64,000 nucleotides of DNA, taken from NCBI GenBank assembly GCA_035525225.1, contig DATLFA010000010.1:62001-126000 (forward strand), read 5' to 3'. The notes under the pieces were generated by a model. It saw nothing but the letters and a program-made list of their open reading frames with translations. It searched no databases and had not been told where the DNA came from. Source of the DNA: DATLFA01 sp035525225 (GTDB lineage Bacteria > Actinomycetota > Acidimicrobiia > Acidimicrobiales > WLNW01). Shown here one piece after another: positions 25,110-33,605 of the stretch. How positions within the stretch are numbered: the stretch's first letter is position 1; every line of letters begins with the position of its first letter. Made by a program: the position numbers and the translations under genes.

Positions 25110-26726
25110 GTGAGCGTGTCCGACTGGAAATTGGCCGACGTCTGGGAGACAGTGGCGGATCGCCTTCCCGATGCGCCCGCGCTCGTGCACGGCAGCCAGC
25201 GCCGTAATTGGCGCGACTTCGACCGCAGCGCCGACGGCATCGCTCGCACGTTGCTCGACTGCGGCCTTCGAGAGCAGGACAAGGTCGCTCAATATCTCTA
25301 CAACGGGGTCGAGTACCTCGAATCGATGTTCGCGGCGTTCAAGGCCGGCTTCGTGCCCGTCAACACGAACTACCGCTACGGGGAGGACGAGCTTCTCTAT
25401 CTCTTCGACAACTCCGACGCCGCGGCAGTCGTATTTCACGGCACGTTCGTCGATCGAGTCGACGCGATACGAGCGCGCGTACCGAACGTGCGCTGTTGGC
25501 TGTGGGTCGACGACGCATCGGGGCCCTGCCCTGACTGGGCGGTGCCCTACGCCGCGGCGGCCGCGGCGACGGTCGATCGCGTCGTTGCCCCGTGGGGTCG
25601 CAGTGCGGATCATTTGTTCTTCCTCTACACCGGCGGCACCACGGGAATGCCCAAAGGTGTCATGTGGCGACAGGACGATCTGCTTTCGGTGCTCAATCGC
25701 AGCGCTACCCGGCGCTACCCGGAAACCGGCAACGTCGGCGATGTCCGTGCCGCGCTCGACTCGCCCGGCTTCGTCCATCTGTGCGCGTGCCCGCTGATGC
25801 ACGGCACCGGAGTGTTGTCTTCGATCAGCGCGTTGGACCAAGGCGGCGCCGTCGTCACGCTGCCAAGCCGCACCTTTCACGCCGAAGAGCTGCTCGACGT
25901 GGTCACGCGCGAACGCGCGCAGTCGATGGCGATCGTCGGCGACGCGTTCGGACGCCCGATTGCCGACGCGCTCGACGCGCACCCAACACGTTGGGACATA
26001 TCGAGCCTCGTCTTCATCATGTCGTCGGGCGTTCGTTGGAGCGATGCGGTCAAAGACACGTTGCTGCGCCATCATCCGTCGGTGATGCTCGTCGACACGC
26101 TTGGTTCGTCCGAAGCGGTGGGCGTCGCGCGATCAGTTACGAGGAGCGGCGCAAACGCGCAACGCGGTCGCTTCTCGCTAGGCCCTCGCACTCGCGTCAT
26201 CACCGACGACGGGCGCGATGTGGTTGCGGGCTCGGGCGAGATCGGTCTCGTGGCCAACATCGGTCGCGGTCCCATCGGCTATTACAAAGACCCCGAGAAG
26301 TCAGCGCGGACCTTTCCGGTCATCGACGGCCAGCGCGCCACGATCCTCGGCGACTTCGCGACAGTCGAAGCCGACGGCACGGTCACGCTGCTGGGGCGAG
26401 GATCCGCCTGCATCAACACCGCGGGCGAGAAGGTGTTCCCCGAAGAAGTCGAAGACGTGATTCGTACCCATCCGTCGGTCAACGACGTGGCAGTGGTGGG
26501 CGTGGCCGACCCGAAGTACGGCGAGATGGTGTGCGCACTCGTCGAGGCCCGACCCGGGGCGATCATCGACGGGCCCGCGATCGTCGCGCACGTCAAGGCC
26601 GGCCTCGCCGGCTACAAAGCACCCAAGCACGTACTGCCGGTCGATTCGGTGTCACGGGGGCCCAACGGGAAGCTCGACTACCGGGCGCTCAAAGATCTGG
26701 CGACCGAGCTCCTCGCGGGACGCTAG
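25110..26726 (+). CDS. Acyl-CoA synthetase (AMP-binding), FadD-like
   Basis: A 538-residue adenylate-forming ligase activating a carboxylic acid to its CoA thioester. The P-loop-like A3 motif is FLYTGGTTGMPKGVMW, then ILGDFATVEADGTVTLLGRG (A7/A8 hinge) and the C-terminal catalytic Lys in GPNGKLDYRALK. The form SACINTAGEKVFPEEVEDV is common in actinobacterial acyl-CoA ligases near sterol and fatty-acid genes. GTG 25110 is used; GTG 25116 is possible. Divergent from the inositol-synthase-like gene and ahead of an acyl-CoA dehydrogenase and a thiolase. Acid specificity unknown. Confidence 0.9.
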   Translation: MSVSDWKLADVWETVADRLPDAPALVHGSQRRNWRDFDRSADGIARTLLDCGLREQDKVAQYLYNGVEYLESMFAAFKAGFVPVNTNYRYGEDELLYLFDNSDAAAVVFHGTFVDRVDAIRARVPNVRCWLWVDDASGPCPDWAVPYAAAAAATVDRVVAPWGRSADHLFFLYTGGTTGMPKGVMWRQDDLLSVLNRSATRRYPETGNVGDVRAALDSPGFVHLCACPLMHGTGVLSSISALDQGGAVVTLPSRTFHAEELLDVVTRERAQSMAIVGDAFGRPIADALDAHPTRWDISSLVFIMSSGVRWSDAVKDTLLRHHPSVMLVDTLGSSEAVGVARSVTRSGANAQRGRFSLGPRTRVITDDGRDVVAGSGEIGLVANIGRGPIGYYKDPEKSARTFPVIDGQRATILGDFATVEADGTVTLLGRGSACINTAGEKVFPEEVEDVIRTHPSVNDVAVVGVADPKYGEMVCALVEARPGAIIDGPAIVAHVKAGLAGYKAPKHVLPVDSVSRGPNGKLDYRALKDLATELLAGR

Positions 26727-26727
26727 G

Positions 26728-26782
26728 GGCCCCGAGCGGACCGAGCGGGAAGCTACGGCCCGAGCGGCCCTCTGAGCGGAAA
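26728..26782 (+). repeat. Dispersed GGCCCGAGCGGCC element, copies 4 and 5 in tandem
   Basis: A degenerate copy (GGCCCCGAGCGGACC then GAGCGGGAA, 26728-26751) is followed by a good one (GGCCCGAGCGGCC, CTCT, GAGCGGAAA, 26757-26782). They fill the gap between the convergent stops of the ligase and acyl-CoA dehydrogenase genes. Confidence 0.7.
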
Positions 26783-28024
26783 CTAGGCGTCGCGGGGGAG
26801 ACCTAGTACGCGCTCGCCGACGATGTTGCGCTGGATCTGCGCGGTGCCGCCCCAGACGGTTTCACTTCGCGAGAAGAAGAACGACGACTGGAGCGCCGAT
26901 GCCGGATAGTCGGCGGGGGTGACGCGCCGTCCATACCCGGGCACCGTCTCCTCTTGGCCGGATCCGCTGAGCACCTGCCCCGCGGGGCCGAGGACGTCGA
27001 TCGCCAACACCATCACTTCTTGGTGGTACTCGGACCAGAACATCTTGTTGAGCGCGGAGAGCGCAGCGAGCCCGCGCCGTTGTTCGTCCGACAGCGACTT
27101 GCCCTTCAGCACCCCGGTCAAAGAACGCAAGCCGTTGATGCGCATGATCTGCACCTTGGACCACGCGCTCGCCAGGCGTTGCCGGATCAACGGATCGAGC
27201 ACCTGCCCGTTGGCGGTGGCGGCCGCGATGATCTCGTCGAGCTCTTTGGCGAACCGGCGGTAACCAGTGGTCGCGGAGGTGCCCCGCTCGAAGCCGAGCG
27301 TGGTCATCGCGACCTTCCAGCCCTCGTTGACCGCGCCCACGACATTGTCGCGGGGGCATCGCGCGTCGGTGAAGAACACCTCGCAGAACTCCGCACCGCC
27401 GTCGATCTGTTTGATGCGGCGCACCTCGACGCCGGGCTGGCGCATCGGGCACAAGAGGTACGAGATCGCCTTGTGGCGCGGTGCGTCGGGATCGGTGCGG
27501 CACAAGAGGAAGGCGTAGTCGGCCTGGAACCCCTGCGTCGTCCAGATCTTCTGCCCGTTGATGACCCACTCGTCACCGTCGAGCGTGGCAGTGGAGCGCA
27601 GCGACGCGAGATCGCTCCCGGAGTCGGGTTCGCTGAACCCTTGGCACCACGCGATCTCACCGCGAAGGATCTTGGGGATGAACTCGTTCTTCTGCGCCTC
27701 GGATCCCCATTGCAGGATCGTCGGGCCGACCAGTGTGTCGCCGAAGAAGTCGCCGCGCATCGGCGCGCCGGCGCGATTGAACTCTTCGGCGAGCACGACG
27801 CCTTCCATCGTCGTCAGCCCGCGGCCGCCGTACTCCTTCGGCCACGTCGCGCACAACCATCCACCGTCGACCAGCTTGCGGTTCCACTCCCGCAGCCACT
27901 CGGCTCGCTCGTCGGGGCTCTGCGTGAACTCGGGCCCGAACCAACCCTCGGGCAGGTTGTCCTCGAGCCACGATCGGACCGTGCCGCGGAAAGCCTCGGC
28001 CTCGGGGGGATAGGTCAGCTCCAT
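26783..28024 (-). CDS. Acyl-CoA dehydrogenase
   Basis: A 413-residue FAD-dependent acyl-CoA dehydrogenase. Visible are the N-terminal helical domain (SWLEDNLPEGWFG), the flavin-binding WCQGFSEPDSGSDLAS and INGQKIWTTQGFQADY segments, and the C-terminal ETVWGGTAQIQRNIVGERVLG. The base normally seen near the C-terminus is not obvious in the family form EMYxGT; here the loop is TVWGGT. Similar actinobacterial enzymes act on long-chain or steroid side-chain CoAs. Start at 28024 (MELTYPPEAEAFRG). Divergent from the thiolase gene across 64 bp, so the two are likely controlled together. Confidence 0.9.
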   Translation of the reverse strand: MELTYPPEAEAFRGTVRSWLEDNLPEGWFGPEFTQSPDERAEWLREWNRKLVDGGWLCATWPKEYGGRGLTTMEGVVLAEEFNRAGAPMRGDFFGDTLVGPTILQWGSEAQKNEFIPKILRGEIAWCQGFSEPDSGSDLASLRSTATLDGDEWVINGQKIWTTQGFQADYAFLLCRTDPDAPRHKAISYLLCPMRQPGVEVRRIKQIDGGAEFCEVFFTDARCPRDNVVGAVNEGWKVAMTTLGFERGTSATTGYRRFAKELDEIIAAATANGQVLDPLIRQRLASAWSKVQIMRINGLRSLTGVLKGKSLSDEQRRGLAALSALNKMFWSEYHQEVMVLAIDVLGPAGQVLSGSGQEETVPGYGRRVTPADYPASALQSSFFFSRSETVWGGTAQIQRNIVGERVLGLPRDA

Positions 28025-28088
28025 CGCCCGTACAGTAAAGACCCTTGCGGGCAGACGTGGCACCCGCCGATCGAGAGGGGCGTCGACG

Positions 28089-29270
28089 ATGGCGAATGAC
28101 GTAGTGATCGTGGAGGCCGTGCGGGCGCCCGTCGGTCGGCGCAACGGCGGCCTCGCGGGGATGCATTCCATCGACTTGCTGGGTGCGGTGCAGCGCGAGC
28201 TGATCGAACGAGCCGGTGTCGACCCGCGCGAGGTCGGCCAGGTGGTCGGCGGGTGTGTCGGGCAGGTCGGCATGCAGGCGGCCAACGTCACCCGCAACGC
28301 ATGGCTCGCCGCGGGCTTGCCGCTCGAGGCCGCGGCGACGACGGTCGATTCTCAGTGCGGATCGTCGCAGCAGGCCACCAACCTCGCGGTGGCGATTGTC
28401 GCCGCGGGTGTCGTCGACATGGCCGTCGGGTGCGGCATCGAGTTGATGAGCCGTGTGCCCATGGGTTCGACGGTGCCCCGAGACGGAAGCATCGGCAAGC
28501 CGATCAACAAGAACTACTGGGCCCATTTCGAGAACACGACACAGTTCGAAGGCGCCGAGCGCATCGCCGAGCAGTGGAAACTCACTCGCGACGACTGCGA
28601 CGCGTTCGGCAAACAGTCACAAGATCGCGCCATCACGGCGTGGGCCGAGGGCCGCTTCGACACCCAGATCGTGGCGATCGACGCGCCCGTCCTCGACGAC
28701 ACCGGCGCGCAGACGGGCACGCAGTCGGTGCGCCGCGACGAAGGGTTGCGCGAGACGACGCGCGAGAAGTTGGCGTCGCTCAAGCCGGTGCTCGATCGCG
28801 ATCCCGCGGTCCACACCGCCGGCACGTCGTCACAGATCAGCGACGGCTCCGGTGCAGTGCTCGTCACCACCGAAGCAAACGCGCTGCGCCTCGGTCTCAC
28901 GCCGCGGGCCCGCGTGGTCGACACGTGCCTCATGGGTAGCGACCCCGTGTTGATGCTGACGGGCCCGATCCCCGCGACGCAACACCTCCTCGCCCGCAAC
29001 GGGTTGTCCATCGACGACATCGACGTCTTTGAGATCAACGAGGCCTTTGCTTCGGTGGTGCTCGCATGGCAGCGCGAGGTCGGCGCCGACCCGGCACGGG
29101 TCAACCCCAATGGCGGCGCCATCGCGTTGGGTCATCCACTCGGCGGCACCGGCGCGATCTTGCTCACCAAAGCGCTGCACGAACTCGAACGCACGGGCGG
29201 CCGCCGGGCGATCGTCACGATGTGTTGCGGCGGCGGGCTGGGCACCGGCACCCTGATCGAGCGCCTGTAG
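28089..29270 (+). CDS. Thiolase / acetyl-CoA C-acetyltransferase
   Basis: A 393-residue thiolase. The nucleophile Cys lies in VDSQCGSSQQATNLA, the activating His in NPNGGAIALGHPLGGTGA and the second Cys in VTMCCGGGLGTGTLIERL. This is the degradative-size tetrameric type, completing beta-oxidation by cleaving a 3-ketoacyl-CoA. Ribosome site GAGAGGG upstream of ATG 28089. Divergent from an acyl-CoA dehydrogenase, convergent with the hydroxyacid dehydrogenase gene (6 bp between stops). Paralogous to the 383-residue thiolase at 42156. Confidence 0.93.
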   Translation: MANDVVIVEAVRAPVGRRNGGLAGMHSIDLLGAVQRELIERAGVDPREVGQVVGGCVGQVGMQAANVTRNAWLAAGLPLEAAATTVDSQCGSSQQATNLAVAIVAAGVVDMAVGCGIELMSRVPMGSTVPRDGSIGKPINKNYWAHFENTTQFEGAERIAEQWKLTRDDCDAFGKQSQDRAITAWAEGRFDTQIVAIDAPVLDDTGAQTGTQSVRRDEGLRETTREKLASLKPVLDRDPAVHTAGTSSQISDGSGAVLVTTEANALRLGLTPRARVVDTCLMGSDPVLMLTGPIPATQHLLARNGLSIDDIDVFEINEAFASVVLAWQREVGADPARVNPNGGAIALGHPLGGTGAILLTKALHELERTGGRRAIVTMCCGGGLGTGTLIERL

Positions 29271-29276
29271 AGCGCG

Positions 29277-30239
29277 CTAACCCCGCGATCCACCTATGAC
29301 ACGGATCGGGTTGCCGTCGAGCCACGCGGCGATGTCTTCGACGATGTCGTGGAAGAAGATGCGATAGCAGCCTTCGGTGACGTAGCCGAGATGCGGCGTC
29401 ACGACGAGGTTGTCGAGCGAGCGGAACGGGTGATCGGCCGGCAGTGGTTCCACGCCGAACGTGTCGAGACCGGCGCCCGCGATGACGCGCTCACGGAGCA
29501 CGACCGCGAGCGCATCTTCGTCGACGATGGGCCCGCGACTGCTGTTGACGAGGTAGGCACTCGGCTTCATGAGCCGGAGTTCACGATTGCCGACGAGACC
29601 GCGAGTGCGCTCTGACAACACGAGGTGGATCGACACGAAGTCGGATTGCGCGAACAGCTCGTCCTTCGATACGCGGGTGGCGCCGACCTCGGCGCACCGT
29701 TCGGCGGTGAGGTTCTGGCTCCACGCGATAATGTTCATCCCGAATGCCTTGCCGACGTTCGCGACGAGTCCGCCGAGCCGGCCCAGCCCGCAGAGGCCCA
29801 GCGTGCGGCCGAACAAGTCCGAGCCGACGGTCAGCATCCAGCCGCCGTCCTTGACGTTGCGGTCTTCGCGCGGCACCTGGCGCGCACACGCCAAGATCAA
29901 CGCCCAAGTCAACTCGGCCGTGTTGTGCAGCGCGCCGCCGGTGCCGCAGTACACGATGCCGCGCTCGCGTAGCGCGTCACCGTCGATGACGGCGTTGTAC
30001 GGGCCGGTGGTCACGACCAACTCGAGGTTGGGGAGTTGCTCGATGACCTCGCGAGGCAGCGCAGTGCGCTCGCGCATCGCGACGATCACCTGGAACGGCT
30101 GCAATGCCTCGATCAGGGCCGCGGGGTCGGCGATGTGCTCACGGAATTGCTCGGTGTGCACGCGGTCGTCGATCACGGACCAGTCGGCGTAGTCACGAGC
30201 AACTGCTTGATAGTCGTTGAGTATGGCCACACGTCGCAT
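29277..30239 (-). CDS. D-2-hydroxyacid dehydrogenase family protein
   Basis: A 320-residue NAD(P)-dependent dehydrogenase of the SerA/formate-dehydrogenase group. The nucleotide loop is GLCGLGRLGGLVANVG and the catalytic Arg, Glu and His are in NSSRGPIVDEDAL, FGVEPLPADHPF and TPHLGYVTEG. It has no ACT or ASB domain, so it is not the serine-pathway enzyme (that is at 62256). The substrate is a 2-ketoacid or 2-hydroxyacid, not predictable further. Start at 30239 (MRRVAILNDYQ). Stands alone; divergent from the amidase gene with a repeat element between them. Confidence 0.88.
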   Translation of the reverse strand: MRRVAILNDYQAVARDYADWSVIDDRVHTEQFREHIADPAALIEALQPFQVIVAMRERTALPREVIEQLPNLELVVTTGPYNAVIDGDALRERGIVYCGTGGALHNTAELTWALILACARQVPREDRNVKDGGWMLTVGSDLFGRTLGLCGLGRLGGLVANVGKAFGMNIIAWSQNLTAERCAEVGATRVSKDELFAQSDFVSIHLVLSERTRGLVGNRELRLMKPSAYLVNSSRGPIVDEDALAVVLRERVIAGAGLDTFGVEPLPADHPFRSLDNLVVTPHLGYVTEGCYRIFFHDIVEDIAAWLDGNPIRVIGGSRG

Positions 30240-30255
30240 GCGCGCAGGCTAGTCC

Positions 30256-30283
30256 GGCCCGAGCGGCCGCTCTGAGCGGGGAA
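30256..30283 (+). repeat. Dispersed GGCCCGAGCGGCC element, copy 6
   Basis: GGCCCGAGCGGCC, spacer GCTCT, then GAGCGGGGAA. It occupies most of the 66-bp divergent gap between the hydroxyacid dehydrogenase and amidase genes, so here it must coexist with promoters. Confidence 0.7.
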
Positions 30284-30305
30284 TGGCGAGAGAGTTGGGT
30301 TCCGA

Positions 30306-31517
30306 GTGGACCGATCGTGTACAAATCAGCCCGTGGTCGGCCAAGACAACTGGGGTGCTCTCGTCGTCGGGCCCGAGGTGATGCTCGAAGGGCGGCGGGC
30401 CGGCCCGCTCCACGGTCTCGACTTCGTGGTGAAAGACGTCTTCGACGTCGCGGGCTACAAGACGGGCGCGGGCAATCCGGAGTATCTCGCCGCGCACCCC
30501 GCGGCAACGGTGACTGCGCCCGCGGTGACCAAGCTCGTCGACGCCGGTGCACGACTGGTGGGCAAGGCCGTCACCGACGAGTTCACCTGGAGCCTGGCGG
30601 GGACCAACCCGCACTACGGCACGCCCCGCAACCCCCGCGACTCCGAACGGTTTCCCGGCGGCTCTTCGAGCGGATCCGCCGTCGCGGTCGCGTCGGGCCT
30701 CGTCCCGTTCGCGTTGGGCACCGACACCGCCGGCTCGGTCCGCGTCCCTGCGTCGTACTGCGGCGTCTTCGGCATGCGCCCGACCCACGGTCGTGTCGAC
30801 AATTCCGGCGTGGTGCCTTTGGCGCCGAGCTACGACACCGTCGGCTGGTTCGCCCGCGACGGCAGCCTCTTGCGCGATGTCGGCACCGTGTTGTTGACAC
30901 CCGGCGCCGATCATGCGCCGGCGCACGAGATCGTGATCCTCTCCGACGCGTTCTTGCTCGCGGATGACGACGTGCGCGACGTCTTGCTCGAGGCCGTCGA
31001 GGCCCTCGCGGCACGCGCCGAACTGCGCGTCACTCGACACCACTTCTCCGATGAGGGCGTGCGCGGTTGGCAGGCCATGGCCGAGGCGTATCCCAATTTG
31101 ATGGCGCCCGAGGCGTGGGCCGCGCACGGTGCGTGGCTCACCGAAGCGAAGCCCACGCTCGGTCGCGGCGTCGGCGCGCGATTCGCGATGGCCGCCAACG
31201 CCACCGAAGAGGGTGCCCGCGCGGTGCGCCCGGTGCGCGACGCGGCCGCGGCCAGGCACGCCGAGCTGTGTCGCCACGGAGCGATCCTTGCGGTGCCCGC
31301 CGCGCCCTCGGTGGCGCCGCGGCTCGACATGCCGATCGACGAGTTGCCCGCGCTCCGCGCCCGCACGTTGGCGGTCGGCATCGTGCCCACGTTGGTCGGC
31401 GCGCCGAGTGTCTCCGTCCCGATCGCCCGCATCGGCGACCTCCCGGTCAACCTTGCCCTGATCGGTGCGCACGGGAGCGACGAGACGCTGCTCGAGCTGG
31501 TCGCCGACTTGGCCTGA
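30306..31517 (+). CDS. Amidase, amidase-signature family
   Basis: A 403-residue amidase with the triad Lys43 (FVVKDVFDVAG), Ser120 (FPGGSSSGSA) and Ser144 (DTAGSVRVPA); the 24-residue Ser-Ser spacing equals that of the first amidase in this window. It is shorter than usual (450-500), with a compact C-terminal half, like AtzF- or indole-acetamide-hydrolase-like members. GTG 30306 is used; GTG 30333 would give a protein nine residues shorter, and no ribosome site settles it. Followed 40 bp on by an F420/FMN oxidoreductase gene, likely in the same operon. Confidence 0.85.
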   Translation: MDRSCTNQPVVGQDNWGALVVGPEVMLEGRRAGPLHGLDFVVKDVFDVAGYKTGAGNPEYLAAHPAATVTAPAVTKLVDAGARLVGKAVTDEFTWSLAGTNPHYGTPRNPRDSERFPGGSSSGSAVAVASGLVPFALGTDTAGSVRVPASYCGVFGMRPTHGRVDNSGVVPLAPSYDTVGWFARDGSLLRDVGTVLLTPGADHAPAHEIVILSDAFLLADDDVRDVLLEAVEALAARAELRVTRHHFSDEGVRGWQAMAEAYPNLMAPEAWAAHGAWLTEAKPTLGRGVGARFAMAANATEEGARAVRPVRDAAAARHAELCRHGAILAVPAAPSVAPRLDMPIDELPALRARTLAVGIVPTLVGAPSVSVPIARIGDLPVNLALIGAHGSDETLLELVADLA

Positions 31518-31557
31518 CCGGCCGCGCCTACCAATCAACGCCAATCGGAGGGACACG

Positions 31558-32436
31558 ATGGATATCGCCATGACGCTGCCGACCATGTTGCCCCACGGTC
31601 GTCGCGAGGTGCTCGACTGGTGTCGCGAAGTCGACGATGGCCCGTGGTCGAGCCTCGCGGTACCCGAGCGCACGACGTACACGAGTCACGACTGCATCGT
31701 GCAGCTCTCGGCGGCGGCGGCGCTCACCCGGCGAGTTGCGCTGTGGACGACGATCGTCATCTTGCCGGCGCACGATGCCGTCGACATCGCGAAGAAGATG
31801 GCGTCGGTCGATGTACTCAGCGAAGGCCGGCTCACCGTCGGCGTCGGTGTCGGCGGGCGCGAGCACGACTATCGAGCGATCAACGCACCATTCACGCGGC
31901 GTTGGCAGCGGATGGACGAGCAGGTCGCCACGATGCGGCGTATCTGGCGCGGCGAGGCGCCCTTCGAAGGCGCCGACCCCGTAGGTCCGCTTCCGGTACA
32001 AGTGGGCGGCCCCCGTCTCATCGCCGGCTCGATGGGTCCGAAGTCGATCGCTCGCGCCGCGCGCTGGGCCGACGGCGTCGATGGAGCGTGGACGCTCGAC
32101 GGTGACCGCGGTGTGGTTCGCGCGGCGTTCGACATGGTCGTCGACGCGTGGCAGGCGGCCGGCCGTGAACAAACTCCGCATCTGTCGACGAGCATCTGGT
32201 ACGCGCTGGGTGACGATGCCGAGACGCGGCTTCGCTCGTATGCCTACGACTACCTCGAGATCTTCGGCGAGGACGCCGGCCAGTACGGCGCGCAGGGGGT
32301 CGCATGCTTCACCGAGGATGCGCTGCGTCGCGCGGTCGACAGCATTCGCGATGCGGGTGCCGATGAGTTGTTCTTGGTGCCTACGACTGTCGATCCGCAA
32401 GAACTCGATCGCACGCGTCGCGCGCTCGCACTTTGA
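31558..32436 (+). CDS. Luciferase-like (LLM class) flavin/F420-dependent oxidoreductase
   Basis: A 292-residue TIM-barrel oxidoreductase. It has AAALTRRVALWTTIVILPAH, DVLSEGRLTVGVGVGGREHD and PLPVQVGGPRLIAGSMG, the strand and phosphate-binding motifs of the luciferase superfamily in F420-using actinobacteria. ATG 31558 follows CGGAGGG with good spacing. Downstream of the amidase on the same strand. Cofactor (FMN or F420) and substrate are not decided by sequence. Confidence 0.85.
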   Translation: MDIAMTLPTMLPHGRREVLDWCREVDDGPWSSLAVPERTTYTSHDCIVQLSAAAALTRRVALWTTIVILPAHDAVDIAKKMASVDVLSEGRLTVGVGVGGREHDYRAINAPFTRRWQRMDEQVATMRRIWRGEAPFEGADPVGPLPVQVGGPRLIAGSMGPKSIARAARWADGVDGAWTLDGDRGVVRAAFDMVVDAWQAAGREQTPHLSTSIWYALGDDAETRLRSYAYDYLEIFGEDAGQYGAQGVACFTEDALRRAVDSIRDAGADELFLVPTTVDPQELDRTRRALAL

Positions 32437-32533
32437 CCGGATGGGGCGTATTGCGTCCATTCGACCCATGGGCGCGCCAGGGGTGCCCAATATCCTTGAC
32501 CTGTCGATTTCCCTGCCCTGAAGGTCATGTTCG

Positions 32534-33574
32534 ATGGATCACCCCGAGATCACCGTGACGATGCCCGCGTTCAATCGCGCCGACCTCATCGTCCGCGCCA
32601 TCGAATCGGTGCAATCCCAGACGTTGAAGTCGTGGGAATTGGTCATCGTCGATGATGGGTCGACCGACGCCACCCTCGAGATTGCGCATCGCTACGCCAA
32701 CAGCGATCGGCGGATCAAAGTCTTCCAGAACGAACGGAACATGGGCATCGGCAAGACGCGCAATCACGCACTGATGCGCTCGACCGGACGCTTCATCACA
32801 CCCCTCGACAGTGACGACTGGTACCAGCCGCCACGACTCGAGCGGATGCTCGCCGCCGCCGACGAGCACGGCGCCGACCTGCTCGCCGACGACCTCCTGG
32901 TCATCCGCGACGGCGATGAGACGCCCTCGTCGACACTCAGTGAACTGTGCGGTGAACCGTTGCTCGAAACGCTGCAGATCGACATGGCAGGGCTGCTGCG
33001 TCGCCTCGGCTTCGAGCGTGACGGTATCGCGGTCGGCTTGTCCAAGCCGTTGATCAGGCGCCAGTTCTTGATCGACAACGGCATTCAGTACGACACCACG
33101 TTCCAAGTCGTCGAGGACTATTGGATGCTTGCTGATTGCGTCGCCGCGGGTGCGAAGTCCGTCATGATTCCCGAGGCGTACTACTACTACCGCCAGCACG
33201 CCTCACACACCACGAGCGCCTCCAACGCCGAAAAGGACATCGTGTCGACCAAGCGACGTCTCGAAGCGTTCTTGGCCACTGATGTCGCAGCGAGCGACTC
33301 CGAGGCAGCGGACTACGCCCGGTATCACATCCGGCGGATGGATCTCCTGTCGTCGTACGCGACCTTCACCGATTCGATCAAGGCCCGGCATATTCACAAG
33401 GCGGCGTGGCAGATGGTGCGCCGGCCGAGCGTGGTGGGTGAGTTCGCGACACGTCTGCCGATGGTGCTCGATCGCCGCCGTCGGGCGCGCCGGGGCGACC
33501 CGTTTGCGTACGACGCGCTTTCCGGTGGGCACCGATCCCGCAAGGTGCCGGTGTCGCCCAAACACGCCAGGTAA
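32534..33574 (+). CDS. Glycosyltransferase family 2
   Basis: A 346-residue inverting GT-A glycosyltransferase. The nucleotide-sugar site is LVIVDDGSTDATLEIA, the metal-binding DxD equivalent is TPLDSDDWYQPPR, and an acceptor-side ED motif is in TFQVVEDYWMLAD. The C-terminal 100 residues are basic (DRRRRARRGDPF) and may contact the membrane. No membrane helix is seen. It stands alone, with no other polysaccharide genes next to it; sugar and acceptor unknown. Confidence 0.88.
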   Translation: MDHPEITVTMPAFNRADLIVRAIESVQSQTLKSWELVIVDDGSTDATLEIAHRYANSDRRIKVFQNERNMGIGKTRNHALMRSTGRFITPLDSDDWYQPPRLERMLAAADEHGADLLADDLLVIRDGDETPSSTLSELCGEPLLETLQIDMAGLLRRLGFERDGIAVGLSKPLIRRQFLIDNGIQYDTTFQVVEDYWMLADCVAAGAKSVMIPEAYYYYRQHASHTTSASNAEKDIVSTKRRLEAFLATDVAASDSEAADYARYHIRRMDLLSSYATFTDSIKARHIHKAAWQMVRRPSVVGEFATRLPMVLDRRRRARRGDPFAYDALSGGHRSRKVPVSPKHAR

Positions 33575-33605
33575 CTCGGGGGCGCCGGCCGCGCACCGCT
33601 GCGCG

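Noticed and set aside
24816..26075. 419-codon minus-strand frame opposite the acyl-CoA ligase
   Set aside because: No recognisable motif, and it would cross the divergent promoter region.
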